Source: Paracoccaceae bacterium (GTDB taxonomy: Bacteria; Pseudomonadota; Alphaproteobacteria; Rhodobacterales; Rhodobacteraceae). Taken from it: a stretch of 64,000 nucleotides of DNA. The notes beneath the pieces are model-generated. The model had not been told where the DNA came from. It saw nothing but the letters and a program-made list of their open reading frames with translations, and made no database searches. The translations under genes were made by a program, and so were the position numbers. How positions within the stretch are numbered: the first letter of the stretch is position 1; each line of letters starts with the position of its first letter. The DNA lies in the NCBI GenBank assembly GCA_020637675.1, contig JACKKD010000002.1, positions 1,008,332 through 1,072,331 of the forward strand, given 5' to 3'. Positions 26,932-35,768 of this stretch are shown here, in pieces.

Positions 26932-28470
26932 ATGAACGAAGTGGCGGAAGGTCGTCGGGCCCGGGGCGGTGGCGGCGCGGCAAGGCGGGCCGAGCGGACG
27001 GCGGTGCGCATCGAGGTTGCGAAGTTCATCGAGCGCAACATTCCCAATCTCGAAGTCCTGAACGAAGAGGCGCTGGCGATCATCGAGGCGAATGCCGAGA
27101 CGGTGCTGGAGGAGATCGGCGTCAACTTCGTCGAGAATCCGGGCGCGCTCGCGCTCTGGAGGGCCGCCGGCGCCGATGTGCAGGGCGAGCGGGTGCGCAT
27201 CCCGAAGGGCCTCGCGCGCCAGCTCTGCCGGACCGCGCCCTCGTCCTATGTCCAGCACGCGCGCAATCCCGAACGCAGCGTGACCGTGGGGGGCAGGGGC
27301 CTTGTGCTCGCGCCGGTCTATGGCCCGCCCTTCGTCCGCGACGCTGACGGCGGTCGCCGCTATGCGACGATCGAGGATTTCCGCAAGTTCGTGAAACTCG
27401 GCTACATGTCTAAATGGCTGCACCATTCCGGGGGCACGGTCTGCGAACCGACCGACGTGCCGGTGAACAAGCGCCACCTCGACATGCTGATGGCGCACAT
27501 GACGCTTTCCGACAAGCCCTACATGGGCTCGGTGACGGAACCCTCGCGCGCCGAGGATTCGGTGGCGATGTCGGAGATTCTCTTCGGCGGCCTCGACGGC
27601 CGCACGGTGATGACCTCGCTCATCAACATCAACTCGCCGCTGACCTTCGACGGCATCATGATGGGGGCGCTCGAAGTCTATGCGAAGGCCAACCAGGCCG
27701 CGATCATCTCGCCCTTCATCGTCGGTGGCGCGATGGCGCCGGTGACGGTGGCGGGCACGCTGACGCAGGTCCTGGCCGAGGTGCTGGCGGGGGTGGCCTA
27801 TAGCCAGCTCGTCCGCGCCGGCGCGCCGGTGATCTTCGGCGCCTTCGTCACCTCGATCGACATGAACTCCGGCGCGCCGACATTCGGCACGCCCGAGGCG
27901 AGCCTGATCACCTATGGCGCCGGTCAGCTTGCCCGGCGCCTGGGCCTTCCCTACCGTTCGGCCGGCGCCTTCTGCGGCTCGAAGCTGCCCGATGCGCAGG
28001 CGGCATACGAGAGCGCCAACAGCCTCAACATGGGGCTCCTGGCGGGGGTCAACTTCATGCTGCACGCCTGCGGCTGGCTCGAAGGGGGGCTGGTGTCCTC
28101 GTTCGAGAAGTTCGTCATGGACGCCGATCAGCTCGGCGTCCTCCATGGCCTCGCCAAGGGTATCGACCTCAGCGAGAACGGCCAGGCGATGAATGCGATC
28201 CGCGAGGTGGGACCGGGCGGGCACTACCTCGGGTGCGCCCATACCCAGGCGAATTTCAAGGAAGCATTCTGGCGGACCGAGCTTCTGGACTACAAGCCCT
28301 ACGAAACCTGGGAAGAGGAGGGCGGCCGCGACACCGTGGCGCTTGCCCGCGTGCGGGTCGAGAAGCTTCTCGCCGACTACCGCAAGCCCGACATCGACCC
28401 TGCGGTGGAAGAGGCGCTGGAGGCGTTCGTGGCGCAGAAGAAGGCTTCCATGCCCGACGCCTTCATGTGA
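26932..28470 (+). CDS. Non-pyrrolysine MttB-family corrinoid methyltransferase
   Basis: 512-residue protein of the trimethylamine methyltransferase (MttB) superfamily, which moves a methyl group from a quaternary or tertiary amine to a corrinoid protein. Marks include EALAIIEANAETVLEEIGVNF, YGPPFVRDADGGRRYAT, and GAGQLARRLGLPYRSAGAFCGSKLPDAQAAYES. There is no internal amber codon, so it is of the pyrrolysine-free group that includes glycine-betaine methyltransferase MtgB. ATG 26932 follows AGGAGG. A folate-linked methyltransferase and MTHFR-like gene lie at 32-34 kb; no corrinoid protein is seen in the window. Confidence 0.88.
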   Translation: MNEVAEGRRARGGGGAARRAERTAVRIEVAKFIERNIPNLEVLNEEALAIIEANAETVLEEIGVNFVENPGALALWRAAGADVQGERVRIPKGLARQLCRTAPSSYVQHARNPERSVTVGGRGLVLAPVYGPPFVRDADGGRRYATIEDFRKFVKLGYMSKWLHHSGGTVCEPTDVPVNKRHLDMLMAHMTLSDKPYMGSVTEPSRAEDSVAMSEILFGGLDGRTVMTSLININSPLTFDGIMMGALEVYAKANQAAIISPFIVGGAMAPVTVAGTLTQVLAEVLAGVAYSQLVRAGAPVIFGAFVTSIDMNSGAPTFGTPEASLITYGAGQLARRLGLPYRSAGAFCGSKLPDAQAAYESANSLNMGLLAGVNFMLHACGWLEGGLVSSFEKFVMDADQLGVLHGLAKGIDLSENGQAMNAIREVGPGGHYLGCAHTQANFKEAFWRTELLDYKPYETWEEEGGRDTVALARVRVEKLLADYRKPDIDPAVEEALEAFVAQKKASMPDAFM

Positions 28471-28494
28471 TTCTTCGCACACTCCGGGTGCAAT

Positions 28495-28522
28495 ACGGGC
28501 CGCCCCGATCGGGGCGGCCCGT
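28495..28522. terminator. Bidirectional terminator
   Basis: Perfect 12-bp stem (ACGGGCCGCCCC and its complement) with loop GATC, placed between the convergent mttB-like and DUF6477 genes, with TCTGGTTT beyond it. Confidence 0.75.
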
Positions 28523-28528
28523 CTGGTT

Positions 28529-28819
28529 TCAGACTGCCTCCGTGCGGGGCAGGAGCCGCACTTCGGCCATCATCGCGATCAGAAGCTCGATGTGGCGCAC
28601 GAAGCTGTAGGAGGCATCTCCCGACAGCCGGATCGTCTCGAGCCGCTCCTCCTCGGCCAGAAGCTCGCTCAGGGCGCGTTCGGGCGCCGGCGCGTGGGAA
28701 GATCGCATCAGCCGGCGAAGGTCGCGCGACCGGCTGTAGTCCGAGACCCCGGCGCGCGCAGCGCGCACAAGCAGGCGCGGACGGCGCAGGTCGCTGACGA
28801 GAGTCATGAGATCGGGCAT
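28529..28819 (-). CDS. DUF6477-family small protein
   Basis: 96-residue basic, helical protein (MPDLMTLVSDLRRPRLLVRAARAG..., ending VRHIELLIAMMAEVRLLPRTEAV), a family confined largely to Rhodobacterales. Start ATG 28819 follows AGGAGA; the longer open frame upstream has no such site. It is divergent from the DUF6456/GafA-like gene. No function is known. Confidence 0.75.
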   Translation of the reverse strand: MPDLMTLVSDLRRPRLLVRAARAGVSDYSRSRDLRRLMRSSHAPAPERALSELLAEEERLETIRLSGDASYSFVRHIELLIAMMAEVRLLPRTEAV

Positions 28820-28951
28820 CGAGGTCTCCTGGGGTGATACAACCGCAGGATGAAACAGGGGGGAGCGATGTTGCGGATTGTCGCTATCCTGCGTCCGCAA
28901 ACTTCAGCCAGATTTATGAATTCGAAAGAAATATGGCCGCTGGGCGCCGCT

Positions 28952-28967
28952 TTAACGAACAGGTAAC
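28952..28967 (+). promoter_or_regulatory. CtrA-like site upstream of the GafA-like gene
   Basis: TTAACGAACAGGTAAC matches TTAA-N7-TTAAC with one mismatch, 70 bases before the start of the DUF6456 gene and in the 217-base divergent gap shared with DUF6477. Confidence 0.45.
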
Positions 28968-29036
28968 GGAATCAACCAAGGGTTGCGCCATATTCTGGTT
29001 AAGGCGGCGTGAAGCGTCGCGACAAATCGGTGAGAC

Positions 29037-30182
29037 ATGACGGTAATGACACCCCCGCCGGCGGCGCTGCCCGCCTGGCTGCCGGATAACGCGCGGCTCT
29101 ATCTTCGCCACATCGAAGAAGGGCTGTCGATCCGTGCGATAGCCAGGGCCGAGGGATGCCACCCCTCGACGGTCCTGCGAAAGCTCCGCGTCTGCGAGAA
29201 CCGCCGGGACGACCCTCTGATCGACGAGGCGCTCACCCGCCTCGGCGAACTGCATCTTCATCAGCGCGGAATCGCCCGCCCTCAGGATTGCCTGCCCCCG
29301 AACTCACTTCACGAAGGAACCAGCCTCATGTCTGCACCGCTCCGTCATACAAGCTCCGCCGTCGCCGATGCGGCCACCGTCGACCGCGAGGCCAGGCGCA
29401 TCCTGCGTCGGCTCTGCGAGGTCGGCGCCATCCTCGTCGTTGCACCCGAGATGGACAAGGCCGTGGTGCTCAAGGGCACGGTGCGGACGGCCGTGGTGGA
29501 CCGGCACGTGGCGCAGGCTTTTGCCGTCAAGGACTGGATCGCGATGAAGTCCCAGGGCCGTGTCACTACCTACGAGATCACCGGAACCGGGCGCACGGCG
29601 CTGAAACGGCTTCTGGCGGAAGAGGAGAGCCGCCGCGTACCGGGGTTCGCCGAGGCGCAGACGCCCTTCGGCGACCAGCACCGCATCTGGGGCGAGCGCG
29701 CGGTGATGGAGCCGGGGGCGAGCACGCCGCGGCGCATGCGCTACAACCTCGCGGAAAGTCCGCTCGACGTGCTCGCCCGCCGGAAGGAGAAGGACGGGGC
29801 CCCCTTCCTGACACCGGACCTTGTGGCCGCCGGCGAACGGCTCCGCGAGGACTTCGAACTGGCACAGATGGGGCCGCGCGTCGCGCAGAACTGGGACCGG
29901 TTCCTGACGGCGGGGGCAGACCGCGGCGGCTTTGCGCCCGGAGGGTCCGGCAGCGGATCGGCCAAGGCGCGCGACCGCGTCGCCCTGGCGCTGCGCGACC
30001 TCGGGCCCGGCCTTGGCGACATGGTGCTCAGGTGCTGCTGCTTTCTCGAAGGGCTCGAAGCGGCCGAGAAGCGCATGGGCTGGTCGGCGCGCTCGGGCAA
30101 GATCGTGCTCAGGATCGCGCTGCAACGCCTGAAGCGCCACTATGACGAAGCCTATGGCGGCAAGACGCCGCTGATCGGTTGA
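29037..30182 (+). CDS. gafA: DUF6456 helix-turn-helix regulator, GafA-like
   Basis: 381-residue cytoplasmic protein. Residues about 15-70 hold a helix-turn-helix (RHIEEGLSIRAIARAEGCHP then STVLRKLRVCENRR). The C-terminal 160 residues match DUF6456 (RDRVALALRDLGPGLGDMVL, then LEGLEAAEKRMGWSARSGKIV). A two-part protein of this size and domain order matches GafA, the direct activator of the Rhodobacter gene transfer agent that is itself under CtrA control. The symbol rests on recalled family resemblance and the CtrA-like site upstream, not an alignment. No GTA structural genes are in the window. Confidence 0.65.
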   Translation: MTVMTPPPAALPAWLPDNARLYLRHIEEGLSIRAIARAEGCHPSTVLRKLRVCENRRDDPLIDEALTRLGELHLHQRGIARPQDCLPPNSLHEGTSLMSAPLRHTSSAVADAATVDREARRILRRLCEVGAILVVAPEMDKAVVLKGTVRTAVVDRHVAQAFAVKDWIAMKSQGRVTTYEITGTGRTALKRLLAEEESRRVPGFAEAQTPFGDQHRIWGERAVMEPGASTPRRMRYNLAESPLDVLARRKEKDGAPFLTPDLVAAGERLREDFELAQMGPRVAQNWDRFLTAGADRGGFAPGGSGSGSAKARDRVALALRDLGPGLGDMVLRCCCFLEGLEAAEKRMGWSARSGKIVLRIALQRLKRHYDEAYGGKTPLIG

Positions 30183-30201
30183 AGCCGGGTCCCGATACGA
30201 A

Positions 30202-30227
30202 GCGGGCGCCGGAGTGCCGGCGCCCGC
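30202..30227. terminator. Bidirectional terminator
   Basis: GCGGGCGCCGG and its complement form an 11-bp stem with loop AGTG between the convergent DUF6456 and aquaporin genes. Confidence 0.7.
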
Positions 30228-30247
30228 GACAACTGGCCCCGAAGCGT

Positions 30248-30937
30248 CTAGTTGGCGTCGGCCCGGGTCGCGCCGGCAGAATGCAGGAGCCCTGCAAGCG
30301 CGCCGCCCGCCAGAGGCGCGACGATGAAGACCCAGAGATCGGCGAGCGCCTTGCCGCCGGCGAAAAGCGCCGGGCCGATCGAGCGGGCAGGGTTGACCGA
30401 TACGCCGGTGACATTGATCCCGACCAGGTGGATGCCCGTCAGCGTCAGGCCGATCGCCAGCCCCGCCATTGCCGCCGGCGCGCCGGCCTGGGTCGCACCC
30501 AGGATGACCGTGACGAAGAGGAAGGTCGCGACCGCCTCGAAGAGAAGCGCGGCAGAGAGCGAGTACTCGCCGAGGTAGCCCGCGCCATAGCCGTTCTGGC
30601 CAAGCCCGTCGACGGCGACCGCGTAGTCTGCCTTGCCGCTTGCGATCGTCAGGATCACGAGCGCGCCGAGGATCGCGCCCAGGGTCTGCGCAATCGCATA
30701 GCCGAGGAACTCACCCCCCGTCATCCGGCCGGCGGTGACCATGCCGAGCGAGACGGCGGGGTTGAGATGCGCCCCCGAGATCGCGCCAAGCCCGTAGGCC
30801 GCGGCGACGATCGACAGGCCGAAGGCGAGGGCGATGCCATGCATCCCTATCTGTTCGCCCATAAGGACGGCCGAGCCGACCCCGAAGAAGACGAGAATGA
30901 AGGTGCCGATAGCCTCGGCCACGAGCTTCTTGGACAT
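30248..30937 (-). CDS. aqpZ: Aquaporin Z
   Basis: 229-residue MIP-family water channel with six helices and two half-helices carrying GAHLNPAVS and GVSVNPARS. The selectivity-filter region (LTGIHLVGINVTGVSVNPARSIGPALF) has the His and small residues of water-selective AqpZ rather than the glycerol-type signature. It is monocistronic, closed by a terminator, and divergent from lipA. Confidence 0.93.
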   Translation of the reverse strand: MSKKLVAEAIGTFILVFFGVGSAVLMGEQIGMHGIALAFGLSIVAAAYGLGAISGAHLNPAVSLGMVTAGRMTGGEFLGYAIAQTLGAILGALVILTIASGKADYAVAVDGLGQNGYGAGYLGEYSLSAALLFEAVATFLFVTVILGATQAGAPAAMAGLAIGLTLTGIHLVGINVTGVSVNPARSIGPALFAGGKALADLWVFIVAPLAGGALAGLLHSAGATRADAN

Positions 30938-31044
30938 GATCCGACCCCTTTTCTGCAGGGCCGGCCTGCGGCCGCGCTCCCACGTTGTCCTTTGCGAAAA
31001 AAGAGCCTATCTGGGAGCAGACCCGTTGCAAGGGGGAATAATCC

Positions 31045-31995
31045 ATGCGCGACCTCAATCTGCCCGGCCAGCGGCACCCGGAGAAGGCTCACCGCGCCGA
31101 CCAGGCACAGCCGCAGAAGCCGGCATGGATCCGCGTCAAGGCGCCGACCTCGGCCGGCTACAAGCAGACGCGCGACATCCTTAAGTCGAACCGGCTGGTG
31201 ACGGTCTGCGAGGAGGCGGGCTGCCCGAACGTCGGCGAATGCTGGAGCCATGGGCACGCCACCATGATGATTATGGGCGAGATCTGCACACGCGGCTGCA
31301 CCTTCTGCAACGTCGCGACCGGCCGGCCCGATGCGCTTGACGCCTTCGAGCCGGGCCGGGTCGCCCATGCGGTCGAGACGCTGGGGCTCGCGCATGTCGT
31401 CATCACCTCGGTGGACCGCGACGACCTCGCCGACGGAGGGGCGGAGCATTTCGCCCAGACGATCCGCGCGGTGCGCCACCGGAGCCCGGCGACGACCATC
31501 GAGGTTCTGGTGCCCGACTTCCTGAAATGCGCCCCTGAGGCGCTGGAAACCGTTCTGGCGGCGCGCCCCGACGTCTTCAACCACAACCTTGAGACGGTAC
31601 CGGGCCTCTATCCCGAGGTGCGGCCGGGCGCGCGCTACTTCCACTCGCTCCGCCTCCTCCAGCGGGTGAAGGAGCTTGATCCGGCGATGTTCACCAAGTC
31701 CGGAATCATGGTGGGCCTCGGCGAGGACCGGCAGTCGGTCCTGCAGGTGATGGACGACATGCGCGCCGCGGACGTGGATTTTCTCACCATCGGCCAGTAT
31801 CTCCAGCCGACACCGAAGCACCATCGGGTCGACCGCTTCATTACGCCCGACGAGTTCAAGGGCTACGAGACGGCAGCCTACGGCAAGGGTTTCCTGATGG
31901 TCTCGGCCACGCCGCTGACGCGGTCGTCCTATCACGCGGGCGAGGATTTCACACGGCTGCGGGAAGCGCGGCTCGCCAAGCTCGGGCGCGGCTGA
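31045..31995 (+). CDS. lipA: Lipoyl synthase
   Basis: 316-residue radical-SAM enzyme inserting two sulfurs into octanoyl groups on lipoate-dependent complexes. The auxiliary cluster motif is CEEAGCPNVGEC and the radical-SAM cluster motif is CTRGCTFC; the C-terminal RSSYHAGED carries the conserved Ser ligand. Start ATG 31045 follows AAGGGGG. Monocistronic. Confidence 0.97.
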   Translation: MRDLNLPGQRHPEKAHRADQAQPQKPAWIRVKAPTSAGYKQTRDILKSNRLVTVCEEAGCPNVGECWSHGHATMMIMGEICTRGCTFCNVATGRPDALDAFEPGRVAHAVETLGLAHVVITSVDRDDLADGGAEHFAQTIRAVRHRSPATTIEVLVPDFLKCAPEALETVLAARPDVFNHNLETVPGLYPEVRPGARYFHSLRLLQRVKELDPAMFTKSGIMVGLGEDRQSVLQVMDDMRAADVDFLTIGQYLQPTPKHHRVDRFITPDEFKGYETAAYGKGFLMVSATPLTRSSYHAGEDFTRLREARLAKLGRG

Positions 31996-32096
31996 CAGAA
32001 GCTTGGCGATTCGGGCGTGATGCCCGCGTCCTAGCGGCGGGGGCGGTGATCGGCCTGCCCCGGGGCCATGCCGGGACAGGGGAAGTTCAGGGCCGC

Positions 32097-33056
32097 TCAG
32101 CCACGGGCGCGGCGCCCGCCGCGCCGGCCCGAGGCGGCGCTGGATTGGGCAGCGGATGCTTCGGCAAAGGTCATGCCCCCCTCGACGGCTTCGAGCACCT
32201 TCGAGAAGCGGATCCACTCGCCGCCGTTCGGATCGTGGTTCATCAGGAAGTTCGCCGCGCGGATCGCCTCCATCTCCACCGACCGGACAGGGTTCATGAT
32301 AGCGGAGGTCATGCCGGCGCCGATCGCCATCGGCAGGAAGGCCGCGTTGATGCCGTGCCGCTGCGGCAGGCCGAAGGAGATGTTGGAGGCGCCGCAGGTG
32401 GTGTTGCAGCCCAGTTCCTCGCGCAGGCGCTTGACCAGCGTGAAGACCTGCCGCCCGGCGGTCCCCAGTGCGCCGACCGGCATCACCAGGGGATCGACGA
32501 CGATATCATGCGCCGGGATGCCGAAATCGGCGGCGCGCTCGACGATCTTCTTGGCGACCGCAAATCGCACATCAGGGTCCATCGAGATGCCGGTGTCGTC
32601 GTTCGAGATCGCCACGACCGGCACGTTGTATTTCTTGACTAGCGGCAGGACGAGTTCCAACCGGTCCTCCTCGCCCGTGACCGAGTTCAGGAGGGGACGG
32701 CCCTGGCAGGACTCGAGCCCGGCCTGAAGTGCGCCCGGAACCGAGGAGTCGATACACAAGGGAATGTCCACAAGTCCTTGAATAAGTTCGATCATCTTCC
32801 GCATCAAGGGGGGCTCGGTCTCGTTCGGGTTGGGGTTGGAGTTGTAGACGACGCCGGCATTGACGTCGAGCACCATGGCCCCGCAGGCGACCTGTTCGAG
32901 CGCGTCCTTTTCCACGGTGGTGAAATCGCCCGCCTCAAGCTCGGCGGCGAGCTTCTTGCGCCCGGTGGGGTTGATCCTCTCGCCGATCACGCAGAACGGC
33001 TCGTCAAAGCCGATGACGACGGTTTTCGATTTCGATTCAAGTACAGTGCGGGTCAT
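32097..33056 (-). CDS. Methyltetrahydrofolate:corrinoid methyltransferase (pterin-binding)
   Basis: 319-residue dihydropteroate-synthase-like TIM barrel: FCVIGERINPTGRKKLAAEL, MVLDVNAGVVYNSNPNPNETEPP, PLCIDSSVPGALQAGLE and GCNTTCGASNISFGLP are the pterin-binding motifs of CH3-H4folate/corrinoid methyltransferases such as MtgA or AcsE. It probably passes a methyl group from a methyl-corrinoid protein to tetrahydrofolate. It is last in a minus-strand cluster after an MTHFR-like gene, 15 bases away. The C-terminus is low-complexity basic (SGRRGGRRARG). Confidence 0.88.
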   Translation of the reverse strand: MTRTVLESKSKTVVIGFDEPFCVIGERINPTGRKKLAAELEAGDFTTVEKDALEQVACGAMVLDVNAGVVYNSNPNPNETEPPLMRKMIELIQGLVDIPLCIDSSVPGALQAGLESCQGRPLLNSVTGEEDRLELVLPLVKKYNVPVVAISNDDTGISMDPDVRFAVAKKIVERAADFGIPAHDIVVDPLVMPVGALGTAGRQVFTLVKRLREELGCNTTCGASNISFGLPQRHGINAAFLPMAIGAGMTSAIMNPVRSVEMEAIRAANFLMNHDPNGGEWIRFSKVLEAVEGGMTFAEASAAQSSAASGRRGGRRARG

Positions 33057-33071
33057 TCTTCCACCAGTTTC

Positions 33072-33998
33072 TCAAGCTTGGGAGGCCGGGACGGCAGATT
33101 TGCCGCCATGCTCGATGGCCCAGGTTGCGTTGGTCTTGATCCCGCCGAGCGGGAAGAAATGCACCGCCTCGATCCCGAACTCCGGATGCGCGGCCTTGTG
33201 TGCCGCAAGTTCGGCGACGAAGTCGTTGGGTTCATAGGGCAGAAGCAGTTTCGTCACGTCCATGGCGCGCTTCTGCAGGACGCGGAGCGAAGGGCCGACG
33301 CCGCAGGCGATGGCGAACTTGATGAGGGTCTGGAGCTTTGCCGGGCCCGCGACGCCGATGTGAACCGGCAGACGGATGCCTTCCGCGTTCAGCCGGTTCA
33401 CCCAGTCGATCACCGGTTTCGCCTCGAAGCAGAACTGCGTGGCCATGGCCATCTTCGCGTCGGTGCGCTCGGCGAAGGCCTGCTTCCAGCGGGCGGCCTC
33501 CATCACCATTCGGTCGGATCCGTCCGGGTCGATGTCCTTGTTGCCTTCCGGGTGGCCGGCGACATGGAGCCGCTCGAACCCGTCGAAGAGGCCGGTTTCC
33601 AGCATCTGCATGGAGGAATCGAACTCCCCCGCCGGCTGGGCGACGCCGCCCGCGAGCATGAGGCCCTGCTTCACATCCGCCTCGCCCCGGTAGCGGGCGA
33701 TCCAGTCGGCGAGCATCGCCTTGTCCCGGATGATCCGCGCGGGGAAGTGCGGCATGACCGGAAATCCCTCGGCGTGGAGCCGCTTCGCGGTCGCCACCAT
33801 TTCCTCGATGGGCGTGCCGTCGATATGGGCGATGTAGACGCGGGTGCCCTTCGGCAGAAGGTCGCGGAAGTTCTCGACCTTCTCGGCGGTGCGGGGCATC
33901 ACCTCGATCGAAAACCCTTTCAGGAAGGCCTCGACGGCGGCCGGCGTAGCCGCGGGTTCGGCCGGGGTTTCCTTGCGGCGGAAGTTCAGAAGCGCCAT
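33072..33998 (-). CDS. Methylenetetrahydrofolate reductase-like protein
   Basis: 308-residue TIM barrel of the MTHFR family. FSIEVMPRTAEKVENFRDLL matches the MetF opening, VMPHFPARIIRD and MLAGGVAQPAGEFDSS follow, and KMAMATQFCFEAKPVIDWVNRL corresponds to the FAD-binding 'ITQ-FF' region (here ATQFCF). It probably oxidises methyl-H4folate produced by the neighbour. ATG 33998 (GGAGCAAGG before it) is chosen over an in-frame ATG at 34013. It is more divergent than the biosynthetic MetF. Confidence 0.82.
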   Translation of the reverse strand: MALLNFRRKETPAEPAATPAAVEAFLKGFSIEVMPRTAEKVENFRDLLPKGTRVYIAHIDGTPIEEMVATAKRLHAEGFPVMPHFPARIIRDKAMLADWIARYRGEADVKQGLMLAGGVAQPAGEFDSSMQMLETGLFDGFERLHVAGHPEGNKDIDPDGSDRMVMEAARWKQAFAERTDAKMAMATQFCFEAKPVIDWVNRLNAEGIRLPVHIGVAGPAKLQTLIKFAIACGVGPSLRVLQKRAMDVTKLLLPYEPNDFVAELAAHKAAHPEFGIEAVHFFPLGGIKTNATWAIEHGGKSAVPASQA

Positions 33999-34024
33999 TG
34001 CCTTGCTCCACATCTCTCGGGGTG

Positions 34025-34321
34025 TCACGCCCAGCCATCGTTCGCTATAAGCGCCCTGAGGCGCTCGGTGTCGTGTTCGGCGTCGATCCGCGCCGCCTCG
34101 GCTTCGGCCACAGCGCCGTCCTCGCCCGGAACCTCGTAGGGTGCGGCCTTCCGCCATTCGGCGAGATAGGCGTCGGTACCGGCCGCGCCCACTTTCATGG
34201 CGCAGCGGTCAATCGCCTGTTCGAACCGCTCAGGCAGGGGTTTCTTCACGCCCCGGCGCCCCGAGCCGACGATGACCTGGGCCGGAATGTCGCGCCAGTA
34301 GACGATGGTGACCGATGCCAT
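34025..34321 (-). CDS. 'Virulence factor' family small protein
   Basis: 98-residue protein, MASVTIVYWRDIPAQVIVGS with a KKPLPERFEQAIDRCAMKVG region, matching the small family misleadingly named Virulence_fact. In many Rhodobacterales and Rhizobiales it is the first gene before an MTHFR-like and a corrinoid methyltransferase gene, as here, so a role in methylated-amine or one-carbon metabolism is likelier than virulence. Biochemical role unknown. Confidence 0.8.
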   Translation of the reverse strand: MASVTIVYWRDIPAQVIVGSGRRGVKKPLPERFEQAIDRCAMKVGAAGTDAYLAEWRKAAPYEVPGEDGAVAEAEAARIDAEHDTERLRALIANDGWA

Positions 34322-34505
34322 GTCGAATCCCTTTCGGCTCGCGCCTTCAATACTCCCCGCTCCGCGACACGCGATGACGGTTTTCGACATCATGCGGGGC
34401 CGGAGCGACCTGCCATCAATGCATACCCGGGTCTTGTCCGGCGGGCCATGGCGGCCTGCTTGAAAAATCCTCAGCATGAGCATGAGGGCGAACGCGGTGG
34501 GCGGC

Positions 34506-34534
34506 TTGCGCCGCGGCGGACCGGCGACTAGATT
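34506..34534 (+). promoter_or_regulatory. Candidate sigma-70 promoter of ppx/gppA
   Basis: TTGCGC at 34506-34511 and TAGATT at 34529-34534 with a 17-base spacer, 31 bases before the ATG of the exopolyphosphatase gene. Confidence 0.5.
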
Positions 34535-34564
34535 GGTGGCAACTTCACATCGGAGGGCGCGCAG

Positions 34565-35677
34565 ATGGCGCCCAGGCGTCCAGGGGGCGCAGGTGTGTTC
34601 CCGCGGTCGGTCGAGCCGCCCAGCGCCCCGAGGCCGGATCCGGCGCAGCTCTATGCGGCGCTGGATCTCGGCACCAACAGTTGTCGGATGCTGATTGCCC
34701 AGCCGAAGGGCAGCCAGTTCCATGTCGTCGACAGCTTTTCGAAATCCGTCCAGCTTGGCCTCGGGCTCGAAGCGTCGGGCCGGCTGTCGCGCGCCTCGAT
34801 GGCGCGCACTGTCCAGGCGCTGCAGATCTGTCGCCGCAAGATCGAGCAGCACGAGGTCAAGCGGATGCGGCTGGTGGCGACCGAAGCGTTCCGGCGGGCG
34901 AAGAACGCGGGCGAATTCCTGCGCGTCATCACCCGTGAGACGGGCCTGCCGCTTGAGATCATCCAGCCGGAGGAAGAGGCGCGGCTCGCCGTGGTGTCCT
35001 GTGCGCCCCTGGTTTCCACCCGGACCGAGCAGCTTCTGGTCGTCGATATCGGCGGCGGCTCGACCGAGCTTGTGTGGACCGACCTTTCCGCCGTGCCGAG
35101 GGCCGAGCGGCCGCGCGCGATCATGCGCCTTCATGCCGGCTTCCACCCGGCGGAAAGCCCGTTTCCCGCCGCCAAGGTCGTGGACTGGATCTCGGTCCCG
35201 CTTGGCGTCGCCACGCTGAAGGACCAGTTTTCGGACGTGGAGGACGACGCGGCGCGATTTGCGCTGATGAGCTGGTATTTCGAGGAGAACCTCGCGGATT
35301 TCTCGCCCTACAATGCGAGCCAGCCGCGCGAGGGCTTCCAGATCATCGGCACGAGCGGGACGGTGACCACCGTGGCCGCAAGCCACCTGGGGCTGAAGCG
35401 CTACGACAGGACGAAGGTGGACGGTCTGAGGATGACCTCGGACCAGATCGACAGGGTGATCCGCGACTATCTCGCGATGGGTCCGGCCGGGCGGCGCGAC
35501 GATCCCAGGATCGGGCGCGACCGTCACTCGCTGATCATGTCGGGGGCGGCGATCCTGCAGGCGCTGATGCGGATATGGCCGACCGACCGGCTCTCGGTCG
35601 CCGACCGCGGGCTGAGGGAAGGGCTTCTCTACGCGCAGATGTCCGCCGACGGCGTGCTGGAAGACGGGCCGTTCTGA
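34565..35677 (+). CDS. Ppx/GppA exopolyphosphatase-family phosphatase
   Basis: 370-residue ASKHA-fold phosphatase. Phosphate loop 1 is YAALDLGTNSCRMLIA, the catalytic Glu lies in ATEAFRRAKN, and phosphate loop 2 is VVDIGGGSTEL; GTSGTVTTVAA is the adenosine-motif equivalent. It is the short type (about 300 core residues, no HD domain), hydrolysing polyphosphate and/or pppGpp. ATG 34565 follows GGAGGG. It lies 91 bases before rlmE. Polyphosphate synthesis genes are not adjacent, though ppk2 is about 30 kb upstream. Confidence 0.88.
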   Translation: MAPRRPGGAGVFPRSVEPPSAPRPDPAQLYAALDLGTNSCRMLIAQPKGSQFHVVDSFSKSVQLGLGLEASGRLSRASMARTVQALQICRRKIEQHEVKRMRLVATEAFRRAKNAGEFLRVITRETGLPLEIIQPEEEARLAVVSCAPLVSTRTEQLLVVDIGGGSTELVWTDLSAVPRAERPRAIMRLHAGFHPAESPFPAAKVVDWISVPLGVATLKDQFSDVEDDAARFALMSWYFEENLADFSPYNASQPREGFQIIGTSGTVTTVAASHLGLKRYDRTKVDGLRMTSDQIDRVIRDYLAMGPAGRRDDPRIGRDRHSLIMSGAAILQALMRIWPTDRLSVADRGLREGLLYAQMSADGVLEDGPF

Positions 35678-35768
35678 CGCGCGCTCTTCGTCGGCGGCAC
35701 GATTGCGGCGAGGGCGCGCAGTGAGTATCTGGTCCGCAGGCAAAGCGGAACCCGCCGGGAGGCGAGAC

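Noticed and set aside
26932..28470. Pyrrolysine (amber) codon in the MttB homologue
   Set aside because: The frame runs unbroken from ATG to TGA with no in-frame TAG, so it belongs to the non-Pyl group.
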